A stretch of 64,000 nucleotides of DNA from positions 1 through 64,000 of the forward strand of contig JAFROL010000004.1 in NCBI GenBank assembly GCA_017429685.1, in the 5' to 3' direction. Position numbers and translations under genes: made by a program. The DNA comes from Bacteroidales bacterium. GTDB taxonomy: Bacteria; Bacteroidota; Bacteroidia; Bacteroidales; P3. Shown in pieces: positions 42,094 to 51,499 of the stretch. The notes beneath the pieces are model-generated. The model was not told where the DNA came from, searched no databases, and saw only the letters and a list, made by a program, of their open reading frames with translations. Every line of letters begins with the position of its first letter. The first letter of the stretch is position 1.

Positions 42094-45000
42094 TTATTTT
42101 ACACTATTGAGACGCTTTGCCTCGCGTTTCTTGCTGACCTCATAAACAATGGGGCAGGCAAGGCAAACCGACGAGAACATACCGCAGACAACACCAACCA
42201 ACAAGGCAAAGATAAATCCACGAATAACCTCACCGCCAAAGATGAACATCATCAACAAGGTGAAGAACGTGGTGCCTGAGGTATTGATGGTACGAGCCAA
42301 AGTGGCGTTAATGGCATCGTTCATATGCTGCAACAGATCGCGTTTGGGATAGAGATTTCTGTTCTCGCGGACGCGGTCAAAGATAACCACAGTAGCGTTG
42401 ATCGAATAGCCGATCACTGTAAGTACTGCAGCGATGAACGACTGGTCAACATCAAGATTGAACGGCAGCAGTCCACGCAGCAATGCGAACATACCAATGA
42501 TAAGAATGGTATCGTGAGCCAAAGCGGCAACACTACCCACACCGAAACGCCAGCTGCGGAAGCGGATGCCGATGTAGGCAAAGATAACCAACAGACCGCC
42601 CAGCACAGCCAGGATAGAAGAACGCTTCATATCCGTAGCCATCGTGGCTTCAACCTGCTCGGACTGGATAATACCGTAGGGATAGACCTCGGCATCAGCA
42701 AACTGCTGCATCGTGATTTCCTTACCGTCGTCAGTAACACCGAAGAACTGCTTCGTACCGGCGAAGAGGCGCTCGTTGACTACCATCTCGTCGGTAATAG
42801 TGTCAGTAGCCGAAAGGTTGTGAGCCTCGCGATATGCATCATAATAGTCGGCTGCATCGATGTTGGTCGTTATCTTGACCTGGTTGCTCGGGCCGTAGGA
42901 CTTAACCTCGGGAGCTTCCTCAAACTGGGCGGCAAGGCTGGAACGCACGTCAACGACATTGACATCTTTGTCGAAACGGACAACATAGGTGCGACCACCT
43001 GTGAAATCGATACCCATACTCAAGTGACGGCCAAAGATGCCGACAAGACACAGAACGATAGCACAGATACCAATAATATAGAAGGTTTTACGCTTGCCCA
43101 TAAAATCGATATTGGCATTGCGCATAAAATTCTCGGTAAAACTGAACGAGAAATTAATTTTCTTTTTATGGTTCAACATCCAGTCTATAACCAGACGGGT
43201 GATGAAGATGCTGGTGAACAGTGAGGTGACGATACCGATACAGAGCGTTACAGCAAATCCTTGGATGGTACCCGAACCAAACATAATCAGAACGAGACCA
43301 AGAAGGAATGTAGTAACCTGACCGTCGATAATGGCCGACATAGCGTTTTTGAAACCTTCTTCGACAGCATTAGCAACGCTCTTTCCTGCGCGAAGTTCTT
43401 CCTTGATACGTTCATAGATAATAACGTTACCGTCGACAGCCATAGCCATTGTCAACACAATACCGGCAATACCAGGCAATGTCAACACAGCGCCTATCGA
43501 TGCAAGCACACCCATAAGCAGGAACACGTTGGTCACCAATGCGACAACCGAAACCCAACCAGCACGGTTGTAGAAGACCACCATATATATAAGTACAATA
43601 ATAAATGCAAGGATGAAAGAGACAAGTCCCTTGTGGATTGACTCCTGACCCAGCGAAGGTCCGACCACTGCCTCCTGAACGATGCGTGCAGGAGCAGGCA
43701 GCTTACCAGACTTCAAAACATTGGCAAGGTCCTTGGCCTCTTCAAGAGTGAAGTTTCCGGTAATGGACGAACGGCCACCGGCAATCTCACCATTGACACG
43801 CGGAGCCGAATAGACCTGGTCGTCGAGGACGATAGCCACACACTTGCCAACATTGTCGTGAGTGATGTTCTTCCAGGCGTGGGCGCCTTCCGAGTTCATA
43901 GACATCGAAATCTCATTACCATCGGTGTTGCTGAAATCCTGACGGGCGTCGGTAATGACACTACCGTCAAGTTTTGCTTTGGGCAGATTAGTATTGCGGT
44001 CGTAGTCCTCGATTTTGATAGCATAGAGTTCAAAAACGTTCGAACCATCTTCGACTGGTTTTACCGACCACAGATATTTAACCTCACGGGCATTGACCTT
44101 TCCGGCCTTCACACCCTCGGCAATCATATGGTTGACAGCGGCAGTGTCGGCCTCGGCAGCGCGGAACACCACCGGAGGATAAACCGGATAGCCCTGCCAC
44201 TGGGCAAAGAGCGACATCAGCGGATGCTCCTTCTTGTACTGCTCGCTCTGCGGATCACTCTCGGCAGTAGCGGCAACGGCAGGAGCCTCAGTAGCGGCAA
44301 CGGCAGGAGCCTCAGTCTCGGCAGCGGTGCTGTCAGCGACAACATTTGTATCCGTTGTTTCTGCAGCAAGGTCAGCCTTCGAAGCCAGATACTCATCGGT
44401 GGCGGTCAGGTAACCAGAGACACGATTATATTCATTTAAATAGCGCGAATCGCTCATATCGCCGCTGTAAGTTGCCCAGAATTCAAGCTGTGCCGTACCT
44501 TTCAAAAGTTTGCGCACACGCTGCGGATCCTTTACGCCAGGCAATTCGACCAAAATACGCTCCGAAGCCTGAAGACGCTGGATAGTAGGCTGGGCCACGC
44601 CGAATTTATCGATACGTTTACGCAGAATCTCATAGGTTCTGTCGTACGCGCTAGTGGTTTCCTCTTTAAGTTTTGCAAGAATAGTGTTATTGTCATCGTT
44701 AAGAGTAGTACCGGTCAGCTGACTGCTGAAATAGCCGGCCAAACGGACATCGGGCTTGATGGAAATGATGGCGTCATAAAAGAGGCTGACGAAATCCTCG
44801 TTGACGGATTTCTTCTGCTGTTCAAGAGCCATATCGATGGCTTTGTTGAACACCTCGTCGTTAGTGTAGTTGGCAAGAGCTTTGACGACGTCGACCGTCG
44901 AAACCTCGAGCATAACATTCATACCACCCTTAAGGTCGAGGCCAAGGTTGATTTCGCGAGCCTGGCATTTCTTGTAGGTAAATCCCATCCAGACCTTTTC

Positions 45001-45282
45001 ATTGGCCATAGAATCAAGGTAGTAGGTTTCCTTCGAAGTACGCAGTGAATCGGTGACTATCGCCGTCAAGTTTTTCAGCTCAGCAGCACTCATATCGCTG
45101 TTGCCCTGTCTTTTAAGGCAATCATCGATGTCACTCTTTCCCTGTGCACTCTCTACATACTTCACAGCGCTAGCCTTAGCCTTGTTTTCAACACTCTTTG
45201 TCGCAAAAGAAAACGACAATTGGAATAAACAAACAAGCACAAAAGCAATCGCCAAAAATCTGATAAGTCCTTTATTCTGCAT
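42094..45282 (-). CDS. secDF: Protein translocase subunits SecD and SecF, fused
   Basis: A 1062-residue membrane protein using the proton gradient to help SecYEG export. The SecD half has the N-terminal helix, LGLDLKGGMNVMLEVS and two periplasmic regions; the SecF half starts near residue 700 with MGKRKTFYI and MGIDFTGGRTYVVRF. Both carry the GY/AIDGNVIIYERIKEELR and VIFDRVRENR motifs. The SecD-F fusion is normal in Bacteroidetes. Between residues about 310 and 345 there is an unusual repeat APAVAATE encoded by 24-bp units. Promoter at 45330-45337. Confidence 0.96.
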   Translation of the reverse strand: MQNKGLIRFLAIAFVLVCLFQLSFSFATKSVENKAKASAVKYVESAQGKSDIDDCLKRQGNSDMSAAELKNLTAIVTDSLRTSKETYYLDSMANEKVWMGFTYKKCQAREINLGLDLKGGMNVMLEVSTVDVVKALANYTNDEVFNKAIDMALEQQKKSVNEDFVSLFYDAIISIKPDVRLAGYFSSQLTGTTLNDDNNTILAKLKEETTSAYDRTYEILRKRIDKFGVAQPTIQRLQASERILVELPGVKDPQRVRKLLKGTAQLEFWATYSGDMSDSRYLNEYNRVSGYLTATDEYLASKADLAAETTDTNVVADSTAAETEAPAVAATEAPAVAATAESDPQSEQYKKEHPLMSLFAQWQGYPVYPPVVFRAAEADTAAVNHMIAEGVKAGKVNAREVKYLWSVKPVEDGSNVFELYAIKIEDYDRNTNLPKAKLDGSVITDARQDFSNTDGNEISMSMNSEGAHAWKNITHDNVGKCVAIVLDDQVYSAPRVNGEIAGGRSSITGNFTLEEAKDLANVLKSGKLPAPARIVQEAVVGPSLGQESIHKGLVSFILAFIIVLIYMVVFYNRAGWVSVVALVTNVFLLMGVLASIGAVLTLPGIAGIVLTMAMAVDGNVIIYERIKEELRAGKSVANAVEEGFKNAMSAIIDGQVTTFLLGLVLIMFGSGTIQGFAVTLCIGIVTSLFTSIFITRLVIDWMLNHKKKINFSFSFTENFMRNANIDFMGKRKTFYIIGICAIVLCLVGIFGRHLSMGIDFTGGRTYVVRFDKDVNVVDVRSSLAAQFEEAPEVKSYGPSNQVKITTNIDAADYYDAYREAHNLSATDTITDEMVVNERLFAGTKQFFGVTDDGKEITMQQFADAEVYPYGIIQSEQVEATMATDMKRSSILAVLGGLLVIFAYIGIRFRSWRFGVGSVAALAHDTILIIGMFALLRGLLPFNLDVDQSFIAAVLTVIGYSINATVVIFDRVRENRNLYPKRDLLQHMNDAINATLARTINTSGTTFFTLLMMFIFGGEVIRGFIFALLVGVVCGMFSSVCLACPIVYEVSKKREAKRLNSVK
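44262..44320. repeat. 24-bp repeats in secDF
   Basis: The unit gtagcggcaacggcaggagc recurs at 24-bp steps, coding for APAVAATE repeats in a periplasmic loop of SecD. Confidence 0.75.
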
Positions 45283-45329
45283 ATCTTACGTGTTAAAGTT
45301 TTTTTTAGTTTTTCTACATTTTGAATATG

Positions 45330-45337
45330 CAAAAATA
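45330..45337 (-). promoter_or_regulatory. Promoter -7 box of secDF
   Basis: TATTTTTG on the minus strand, about 48 bases before the ATG. Confidence 0.6.
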
Positions 45338-45681
45338 AGAAAATTTATTGACTTTGCAACATATTTTTCAAAAAAAACTCTAATATTTAATATTACCACT
45401 ATTAAAATGTTTAAAATCAAGACGTGCCAAAGGAATTATTTTTACATCAGCATCACAACACCACAAACAGCCACTTCCTACTCCCTCGCAAGCAAAAACC
45501 CTGCAAAAAAAGACAATCAGGAGCACGCTATGCCAATTATGCATAACACATCTTGGAATCAGATAATTATCCGCAGTACCTACACATAAAACAGCCTAAA
45601 ACTTAGCGTACCTCCAGACAGAAAGACAAACAAAAGAGCATTTTTTGTTGCACAAAAGTCTTCTGTTTCAGACAAAATTCG

Positions 45682-45689
45682 TACTTTTG
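45682..45689 (+). promoter_or_regulatory. Promoter -7 box of radC
   Basis: TACTTTTG, 18 bases before the ATG at 45707. Confidence 0.6.
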
Positions 45690-45706
45690 CATAAAATTTT
45701 AATGCA

Positions 45707-46477
45707 ATGGCTACGAACAGAAATACTGACGGGAATGACACCCAACTATCTGATTCCAATGACAAAAAGACAACTTTAACCCTTAAAGACTGGGCGCTTG
45801 AAGACCGGCCCCGCGAAAAGCTCATCACCAAAGGGAAAAAAGAGCTCAGCAACGCCGAACTTATAGCCATTCTTATAGGCAGTGGTTCTAAGGGACAAAG
45901 TGCAGTGGATTTGGCCAAGGAAATTCTTAACAGCAACGACAACAACCTGTCGCTACTGTCACGTCAAGGCATCAAAGAGCTGACAAAGGATTTCAAAGGA
46001 ATGGGCGAAGCAAAAGCAGTAACAATAATCGCCGCTTTAGAGCTTGGTTACAGAATGTTAACCGAAAATATGAACAGAAAAGAGTACTACATCCGAGACA
46101 GTGATGCCTTGTTTAAGTATATAAGCCCCTCCCTGATCGACCTTCCGGTTGAAGAATTTTGGGCTATCTATCTCAATAACAAGAATAAAGTACTGTTCAA
46201 ACAGCGTATTTCCATCGGAGGCATCAGCGAAACGCCTGTAGACATACGGCGAATTTATGCTACCGCTTTGGAAAAGAACGCAGTATCTATAGCCGTAGCA
46301 CACAACCACCCCACAGGACACGTAAATCCCAGCAAAGAAGACAAAGCTCTTACTTGCAGAATATTAGACGCTGGCAAAATTCTCAACATCAAACTTCTGG
46401 ATCATATAATAGTCGGCATCGGCGACAACAACCGACCCGACTATTACAGTTTCCGTGATAACGAGCTGATACTCTAA
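45707..46477 (+). CDS. radC: RadC-family JAB-domain protein
   Basis: A 256-residue protein of the RadC group. An N-terminal helical part (WALEDRPREKLITKGKKELSNAELIAILIGSG) leads to a helix-hairpin-helix-like stretch and a JAB metallo-domain with HNHPTGHVNPSKEDKALT, holding the EXn-HxHx-D zinc motif. Despite its name its role in repair is unproven. Its stop overlaps the folB stop by two bases on the opposite strand (convergent). The 25 N-terminal residues are polar and probably disordered. Confidence 0.93.
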   Translation: MATNRNTDGNDTQLSDSNDKKTTLTLKDWALEDRPREKLITKGKKELSNAELIAILIGSGSKGQSAVDLAKEILNSNDNNLSLLSRQGIKELTKDFKGMGEAKAVTIIAALELGYRMLTENMNRKEYYIRDSDALFKYISPSLIDLPVEEFWAIYLNNKNKVLFKQRISIGGISETPVDIRRIYATALEKNAVSIAVAHNHPTGHVNPSKEDKALTCRILDAGKILNIKLLDHIIVGIGDNNRPDYYSFRDNELIL

Positions 46478-46830
46478 CGCTCTTTTTCTATAGTAAGACT
46501 AACGCCTTCCATTTTTCCGCCCAAAGGAGGATTCAGCTTAGTGACCTTTACGCAAACATATTCCACTTCCGGATAATCCTTCAACACACGATTGGAAATA
46601 CGTTCAGCCACGTGTTCCAACAAATGCGACGGCACAGACATTTCGTCCTTTACCGATTGGTATACCGAAAGATAGTTAACCGTATCATCAATACTATCAG
46701 ACACTTGAGCTCGCGAAGTATCAACCTTCATTTTCAGATTGACGCGAAAATGTGTGCCTATCGCCGACTCCTCAGCAAAGCAGCCGTGATAGGCATAGAA
46801 TTCCATATTTTCAATCTCTATAAATGCCAT
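46474..46830 (-). CDS. folB: Dihydroneopterin aldolase
   Basis: Splits dihydroneopterin in folate synthesis. A 118-residue protein with the short barrel fold: IEIENMEFYAYHGCFAEE at the start, DTVNYLSVYQ with the substrate-binding region, LLEHVAERI and KVTKLNPPLGGKMEGV near the end. The frame also opens at 46842; 46830 is preferred because family members begin at this point. Follows pheS closely, so it belongs to the cyclophilin-pheS-folB unit. Confidence 0.94.
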   Translation of the reverse strand: MAFIEIENMEFYAYHGCFAEESAIGTHFRVNLKMKVDTSRAQVSDSIDDTVNYLSVYQSVKDEMSVPSHLLEHVAERISNRVLKDYPEVEYVCVKVTKLNPPLGGKMEGVSLTIEKER

Positions 46831-46858
46831 ATTCCAAGACATTTAAGCATAAATATCA

Positions 46859-47902
46859 CTACACCAGCGCGTCGAACTGGCGCAAAAAGCGAAGGTCATT
46901 TTCAAAATACAGACGCAGGTCGCGAATCTGGTATTTCAGCATAGCCATACGTTCCACTCCCATACCAAGAGCAAAACCGCTATACTCCTTGCTATCAATA
47001 CCGCAGGCTTCCAGGACATTTGGATCCACCATACCACATCCAAGGATTTCGAGCCATCCTGTACCCTTACAGATATTGCAGCCTTTGCCGCCACAGATGT
47101 TGCACGAGATGTCCATCTCGGCCGAAGGTTCCGTGAACGGGAAATAAGAAGGACGAAGACGAATCTGAGTATGCTCGCCGAACATTTCCTTGGCAAAATA
47201 GAGGAGCGTCTGCTTCAAGTCGGCGAATGTGACCTTCTTGTCGACATAGAGAGCCTCAACCTGATGGAATATACAGTGTGCGCGAGCCGATATTGCCTCA
47301 TTACGGAACACACGACCCGGAGCGATAATACGGATTGGAGGCTTGTTGTTCTCCATCACACGCACCTGCACCGACGAAGTATGCGTACGCAACGCCACCT
47401 CCTGCTTGCCTTCCTCCTTTTCCACGAAGAATGTATCCTGCATATCACGAGCGGGATGGTCCGGCGGGAAATTAAGGGCCGAGAAGAGATGCCAGTCGTC
47501 TTCGATCTCGACCGACTCGGCGACCGTAAATCCGATACGTGAAAAAATATCAATGATTTCATTCATCACCACCGACAACACGTGGCGGCTTCCCACCGAC
47601 GAATAGTCGGTAGGCAGCGTCAAGTCGTTAGTCTGCGACTGCTGTTCCATCTGCTCCACGCTTGCCTTGAATTCCTCAATCTTGGACTGGGCTGCATTTT
47701 TCAGGCGGTTCAGAGCCTGGCCCATTTCCTTCTTTTCCTCATTAGGGATCGTCTTAAACTGGTCGAACAGTTCGCTGATGACTCCCTTCTTGCCCAGATA
47801 TTTGATTCGGAATTGCTCCACAAAAGCGGCCTTGTCCGCCTGATGCTCAAGCGAGGCCATCTGAATTTCACGAATAAAATCTTCTATGTTATTCATTTTC
47901 AT
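46859..47902 (-). CDS. pheS: Phenylalanyl-tRNA synthetase alpha subunit
   Basis: A 347-residue class II synthetase subunit: N-terminal coiled coil (to about 85), then RTHTSSVQVRVM (motif 2 region), PGRVFRNEAISARAHCIFHQVEALYVD and the C-terminal GFALGMGVERMAML (motif 3). Pairs with PheT, which is not in this window. Four cysteines at CNICGGKGCNICKGTG, near residue 275, form a zinc-knuckle-like insertion. Situated 25 bases after the cyclophilin gene. Confidence 0.97.
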   Translation of the reverse strand: MKMNNIEDFIREIQMASLEHQADKAAFVEQFRIKYLGKKGVISELFDQFKTIPNEEKKEMGQALNRLKNAAQSKIEEFKASVEQMEQQSQTNDLTLPTDYSSVGSRHVLSVVMNEIIDIFSRIGFTVAESVEIEDDWHLFSALNFPPDHPARDMQDTFFVEKEEGKQEVALRTHTSSVQVRVMENNKPPIRIIAPGRVFRNEAISARAHCIFHQVEALYVDKKVTFADLKQTLLYFAKEMFGEHTQIRLRPSYFPFTEPSAEMDISCNICGGKGCNICKGTGWLEILGCGMVDPNVLEACGIDSKEYSGFALGMGVERMAMLKYQIRDLRLYFENDLRFLRQFDALV

Positions 47903-47927
47903 AACTATACAGAAAAGTATTTTATAT

Positions 47928-48617
47928 TTAGCGTTTTATTACCTTAATTTTCATTTTCACATCCTCAACAGGACGGTCGCCACGATCGCATTTGACAGCG
48001 GCAATCTTGTCGATAACATCCAAGCCTTCAATGACTTGTCCAAATACGGTATAGTCATAGTCGAGGTGCGGAGTTCCACCGACGGTGGTATAAGCCTCAA
48101 TCTGACGCTGATCCAGCGTGCGGCCCATCTGGTTGGCCATCATCTGCAGCCGTTCGAGCGGCCACACGTTGCCCTGCACGATATAAAACTGGCACGATGA
48201 CGACGCCTTGGTTGGGTTTACGGCATCTCCCTGACGCGCAGCAGCCAAAGCACCCTTGCGATGAATCAGTCCCGGCACAAACTCGGCAGGAATCGTATAT
48301 CCCAAGGTGCCGTTGCCCAGCATCTGTCCAGGCTTGGCATTGCGCGAATTGGGGTCGCCTCCCTGAATCATAAAATTGTTTATGACACGATGGAAAAGAA
48401 GGTCGTCATAAAAGCCTTCATTTACCAACTTTATAAAATTATCACGGTGTTTTGGAGTCTCATTGAACAACTCCACAGTCATATTTCCGTATGAAGTTTC
48501 TATCTGCACGTAATATTTTTTTTGAGCGTCATTAGTTTGATTATTAGTCTTTTGACTCTGACAAGAGATTACCGTTGCAAAAAAAAGCAACAAAAAAGTC
48601 ATTTTTTTTACTTTCAT
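47928..48617 (-). CDS. Cyclophilin-type peptidyl-prolyl isomerase, lipoprotein
   Basis: A 229-residue isomerase of periplasmic or outer membrane location. The lipoprotein signal ends TVISCQSQ with the cysteine at about residue 19. The cyclophilin domain has ETSYGNMTVELFNETPKHRDNF, FHRVINNFMIQGGDP and SSSCQFYIVQG. A conserved Trp in the C-terminal part is replaced (DYDYTVFGQVIEGLDVI keeps the FG.V core). Start 48617 fixed by the signal peptide; upstream codons lack homology. Promoter TATTTTTG at 48646-48653. Confidence 0.93.
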   Translation of the reverse strand: MKVKKMTFLLLFFATVISCQSQKTNNQTNDAQKKYYVQIETSYGNMTVELFNETPKHRDNFIKLVNEGFYDDLLFHRVINNFMIQGGDPNSRNAKPGQMLGNGTLGYTIPAEFVPGLIHRKGALAAARQGDAVNPTKASSSCQFYIVQGNVWPLERLQMMANQMGRTLDQRQIEAYTTVGGTPHLDYDYTVFGQVIEGLDVIDKIAAVKCDRGDRPVEDVKMKIKVIKR

Positions 48618-48645
48618 ACCATATAAAATTATTAATTTTGCAGTG

Positions 48646-48653
48646 CAAAAATA
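48646..48653 (-). promoter_or_regulatory. Promoter -7 box of the cyclophilin-pheS-folB unit
   Basis: TATTTTTG on the minus strand, 29 bases before the ATG. Confidence 0.6.
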
Positions 48654-48693
48654 GTCAAAAAAATCGTAATAGAGCAAAAATAAATCAAAATTT

Positions 48694-49101
48694 ATGAAGA
48701 AAAAAATCCTGACCCTAGTATGCCTTGTCTTAATAGGCGGATTATCAATTTTTTCAATTTCAGCCTGCGACAAAGACACCAACTGCTATGTGCGAGTTAC
48801 CGTTGTCGACGAGGTTACTCACGCGCCAATTAAAGGCGTTTTTGTCAAAATTGACATCGACAGCAGCTACATCAATGCACAAGGTTACACCGATGCCTCC
48901 GGCAATTTCGACGCCACATTCACGGCACCTGCCATTTTCAATGTCGCCGCCAAATACGAGACCGGATACGACAGCGTCTACACCCGCGAGCTGTTCTTCT
49001 GCTACCGCAAAGGCAACAACACCATCCGACTGAAAGAAGGCGACACCGTCTTCTCGACCGTCAACCTCGAAACAGAAATCTACCGCGACTATCGCAACTA
49101 A
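48694..49101 (+). CDS. Lipoprotein with carboxypeptidase-regulatory-like fold
   Basis: A 135-residue protein with a lipobox (IFSISACDKD, Cys25) followed by a single Ig-like domain: VRVTVVDEVTHAPIKGVFVKI ... GYTDASGNFDATFTAPAIFNVAA, the pattern of carboxypeptidase-regulatory or SdrD-B-like folds. Likely surface or periplasmic, function unknown. The DUF4301 gene follows after 15 bases and may be cotranscribed. Confidence 0.8.
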   Translation: MKKKILTLVCLVLIGGLSIFSISACDKDTNCYVRVTVVDEVTHAPIKGVFVKIDIDSSYINAQGYTDASGNFDATFTAPAIFNVAAKYETGYDSVYTRELFFCYRKGNNTIRLKEGDTVFSTVNLETEIYRDYRN

Positions 49102-49116
49102 AAAAAGTCTTTCGCA

Positions 49117-50664
49117 ATGAGCTACATATTCACGGAAAAAGACCTGCAACAATTTGCAAGTATGGGTCTTACGCCTGAAGCAGTGCAGCGCCAGATAGAC
49201 AATTTCCGCAACGGATTTCCCAAGACGCACCTTATCGATGCGGCCACTGTCGACAACGGCGGAATCCTGCGTATGAGCGACAACGACATACGCCGCTATG
49301 CCACAGTCTACAAGAACCTTTCGAAAGGGAAACGCCTGCTGAAATTCGTCCCTGCATCGGGAGCTGCCACACGAATGTTCAAAGATCTTTACGCATTCTC
49401 TTCAACATACTTTGGAGTGGCGCAAAACTTTGAAAAAGAATTCCCTACGGTCAAAGAATTCCTGCAGCACATACGTACTTTTGCCTTCTTCGAAGACCTT
49501 AAAGCCTGTATGGAACGCTCGTCGCTCGACTTCGGCGACTATATGGACCGCGGCGACTTCACGACGGTAATCAACTGCCTGCTTAAAGAACAATATCTTG
49601 GATACGGTTCATTACCCAAAGGACTGCTCAAGTTCCACCGCTATGGCAACATAAGCCGAACCCCTGTCGAAGAACACATTGTCGAAGGAGCAAACTATGC
49701 CCGATGCGACGACGGCACAGTGCACATCCACTTCACTGTATCGCCCGAACACCGTCCTCTGTTCAAGAAGAAAATTGCCGAAATAAAGAAATACTACGAG
49801 TCGAGCCTCAATATCAAACTCGACATAACATTCTCTGAACAAAAGCACTACACCGACATCATCGCCGTCAACGAATACAACGAGCCTATCCGCGACGACG
49901 ACGGGCGACTGGTGTTCCGCCCTGGCGGACACGGAGCACTGATCGAGAATCTCAACGAATGCAACGCCGACCTGATATTCATAAAGAATATCGACAACGT
50001 AGTACCCGACTGGATGAAACACACCACCATCATCTACAAGCAGGTGCTCGCCGGACTGCTACTCGAACTGCAGACGCAAATATTTGAATATATGGCTGTT
50101 CTCGGTCAAAAACAAGACAAAAAAACACTACAGAAAATTGCCCGCTTTGCCAAGGACAAACTGCGCATCACCCTTCCCGCCGATTTCGCCAAAAAGAGCG
50201 ACCGCGAGCAAACAGCTATCCTGCGCAGCAAGCTGAACCGACCCATCCGCATATGCGGAATGGTCAAAAACCAAGGCGAACCCGGCGGAGGTCCATTCTT
50301 CACCAAGAACACCCAAGGAATCAAAAGCTTACAAATTGTCGAGACTGCCCAAATCAACCGTAAGGAACCCGACCAGGAGCAGATACTCAACTCAGCAACC
50401 CATTTCAACCCCGTCGACCTTGTATGCGGCACCAAGGACTATCGTGGACGCCGTTTCAATCTGCGCAAATACGTCGACCCGGCCACGGGCTTCATCAGCA
50501 AGAAAACCAAAGGTGCCGTGACGCTGAAGTCGCAGGAGCTGCCAGGCCTGTGGAACGGAGCTATGGCCGAATGGATTACACTCTTCGTCGAGGTGCCTCT
50601 GGCCACTTTCAACCCCGTCAAAACCGTCAACGACCTGCTGCGCAAAGAACACCTGGAAGGATAA
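49117..50664 (+). CDS. DUF4301 family protein
   Basis: A 515-residue cytoplasmic protein of the DUF4301 family known from Bacteroidetes. FVPASGAATRMFKDL (about residues 77-91) resembles the nucleotide-binding loop of NDP-sugar pyrophosphorylases, and FRPGGHGALIENLNE fits the sugar-nucleotide site of the same fold. Activity is unproven. Follows the small lipoprotein gene by 15 bases. Confidence 0.85.
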   Translation: MSYIFTEKDLQQFASMGLTPEAVQRQIDNFRNGFPKTHLIDAATVDNGGILRMSDNDIRRYATVYKNLSKGKRLLKFVPASGAATRMFKDLYAFSSTYFGVAQNFEKEFPTVKEFLQHIRTFAFFEDLKACMERSSLDFGDYMDRGDFTTVINCLLKEQYLGYGSLPKGLLKFHRYGNISRTPVEEHIVEGANYARCDDGTVHIHFTVSPEHRPLFKKKIAEIKKYYESSLNIKLDITFSEQKHYTDIIAVNEYNEPIRDDDGRLVFRPGGHGALIENLNECNADLIFIKNIDNVVPDWMKHTTIIYKQVLAGLLLELQTQIFEYMAVLGQKQDKKTLQKIARFAKDKLRITLPADFAKKSDREQTAILRSKLNRPIRICGMVKNQGEPGGGPFFTKNTQGIKSLQIVETAQINRKEPDQEQILNSATHFNPVDLVCGTKDYRGRRFNLRKYVDPATGFISKKTKGAVTLKSQELPGLWNGAMAEWITLFVEVPLATFNPVKTVNDLLRKEHLEG

Positions 50665-50688
50665 AATATCGTTAAAATAGCAAAATAA

Positions 50689-50720
50689 TTTGTCCAGTCC
50701 AAATATTTGATGTATCTTTG
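50689..50720 (+). promoter_or_regulatory. Promoter of the 44-residue basic protein
   Basis: TTTG (50689-50692) and TATCTTTG (50713-50720) spaced by 20 bases, a good match to the Bacteroidetes consensus. The leader is about 70 bases. Confidence 0.7.
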
Positions 50721-50796
50721 CAAAACCTTTTCGGAAGGAGAAACATCTTTTTCCGACTAACAATCAAGAAGTTGAACAATAAAATTATAGTGTATT

Positions 50797-50931
50797 ATGG
50801 GTATTAATGCAAACAAAAAAGTAAAGAGAAGAAAAGTGAGAGTTCAGGGCAACAAGAACTCCACGAACAACTGGGGTCTCAACGCTGCTGGCTGGAACGC
50901 CGTCCACAAAGCCATCATCAACGCTGAATAA
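50797..50931 (+). CDS. Small basic protein of 44 residues
   Basis: An intact frame from ATG 50797 to TAA 50929-50931. The protein starts MGINANKKVKRRKVRVQG, strongly basic, then has a neutral Asn/Trp-rich half (NNWGLNAAGWNAVHKA) predicted as helical. It has its own promoter (50689-50720) and a strong terminator (50955-50990), so it is a real, single-gene transcript. I do not recognise a family. The size and basic N-terminus suggest binding to rRNA or another nucleic acid, which is inference only. Confidence 0.75.
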   Translation: MGINANKKVKRRKVRVQGNKNSTNNWGLNAAGWNAVHKAIINAE

Positions 50932-50954
50932 GCAACAAACCCTTGTTAGAAAAG

Positions 50955-50990
50955 AAAAAAGGCATCGGAGAATTCCGATGCTTTTTTTTT
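50955..50990. terminator. Bidirectional terminator between small basic protein and NUDIX gene
   Basis: Stem gcatcgga (50962-50969) with tccgatgc (50974-50981), A run before and nine Ts after. Serves both convergent genes. Confidence 0.9.
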
Positions 50991-51498
50991 ATAGTGACAG
51001 CTGTTTGCCGTCGAGCTTGGCAGCGACAAGGTCGTCGCCTTTATAGACCAGTTTGAGCGAGAAAAAAGGCTGTTGCGGGTCCATAATCAGGCGCAGAAAA
51101 ATGCGGTCGCCAGGCCAGAGGGTAAGATTGAAAAGCTCCTCTTTCCCAATCCATTGCAAGTCGCCCTCGTCGCATTCGGGCAACTCCTCCGCAGTGCCGT
51201 CATCATTAGCAGACGACGCATCCGTACGCCAACGGTCGGCAGTGAAGAGATGCATATACTCGCAGGGCCAGACATCCGAAATGAAAGTCACTATGCCGCG
51301 ATAGCGCCACGAAGTGACCGTAAGGCCCGTCTCCTCGCGCACTTCGCGCAGCATACACTCGTCGGGGCTCTCGTCGGCCTCACACTTCCCTCCCACCCCA
51401 ATCCACTTGTCGTGGCTAGCGTCGTTTCGTTTTTTTACGCGATGCAGCATCAGGTACTGGCCGTCGCGCTCGATGTAGCATAATGTGGTCTGTTTCAT
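50989..51498 (-). CDS. NUDIX hydrolase (MutT/8-oxo-dGTP type)
   Basis: A 169-residue protein with a complete Nudix box at about residues 37-59 (GGKCEADESPDECMLREVREETGL). N-terminal TTLCYIERDGQYLMLHRVKK and the GIVTFIS strand are those of the MutT/8-oxo-dGTP diphosphatase group. It may clean oxidised nucleotides. It stands alone on the minus strand; its leader (51499-51545) carries CCTAAT tandem repeats. Confidence 0.93.
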   Translation of the reverse strand: MKQTTLCYIERDGQYLMLHRVKKRNDASHDKWIGVGGKCEADESPDECMLREVREETGLTVTSWRYRGIVTFISDVWPCEYMHLFTADRWRTDASSANDDGTAEELPECDEGDLQWIGKEELFNLTLWPGDRIFLRLIMDPQQPFFSLKLVYKGDDLVAAKLDGKQLSL

Positions 51499-51499
51499 T

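Larger units (their letters stand above)
45283..45706. other. Gene-free stretch between divergent secDF and radC
   Basis: Contains the secDF promoter (45330-45337) and the radC promoter (45682-45689). The 45400-45660 part is AT-rich with no convincing gene, hairpin or repeat. Confidence 0.6.
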
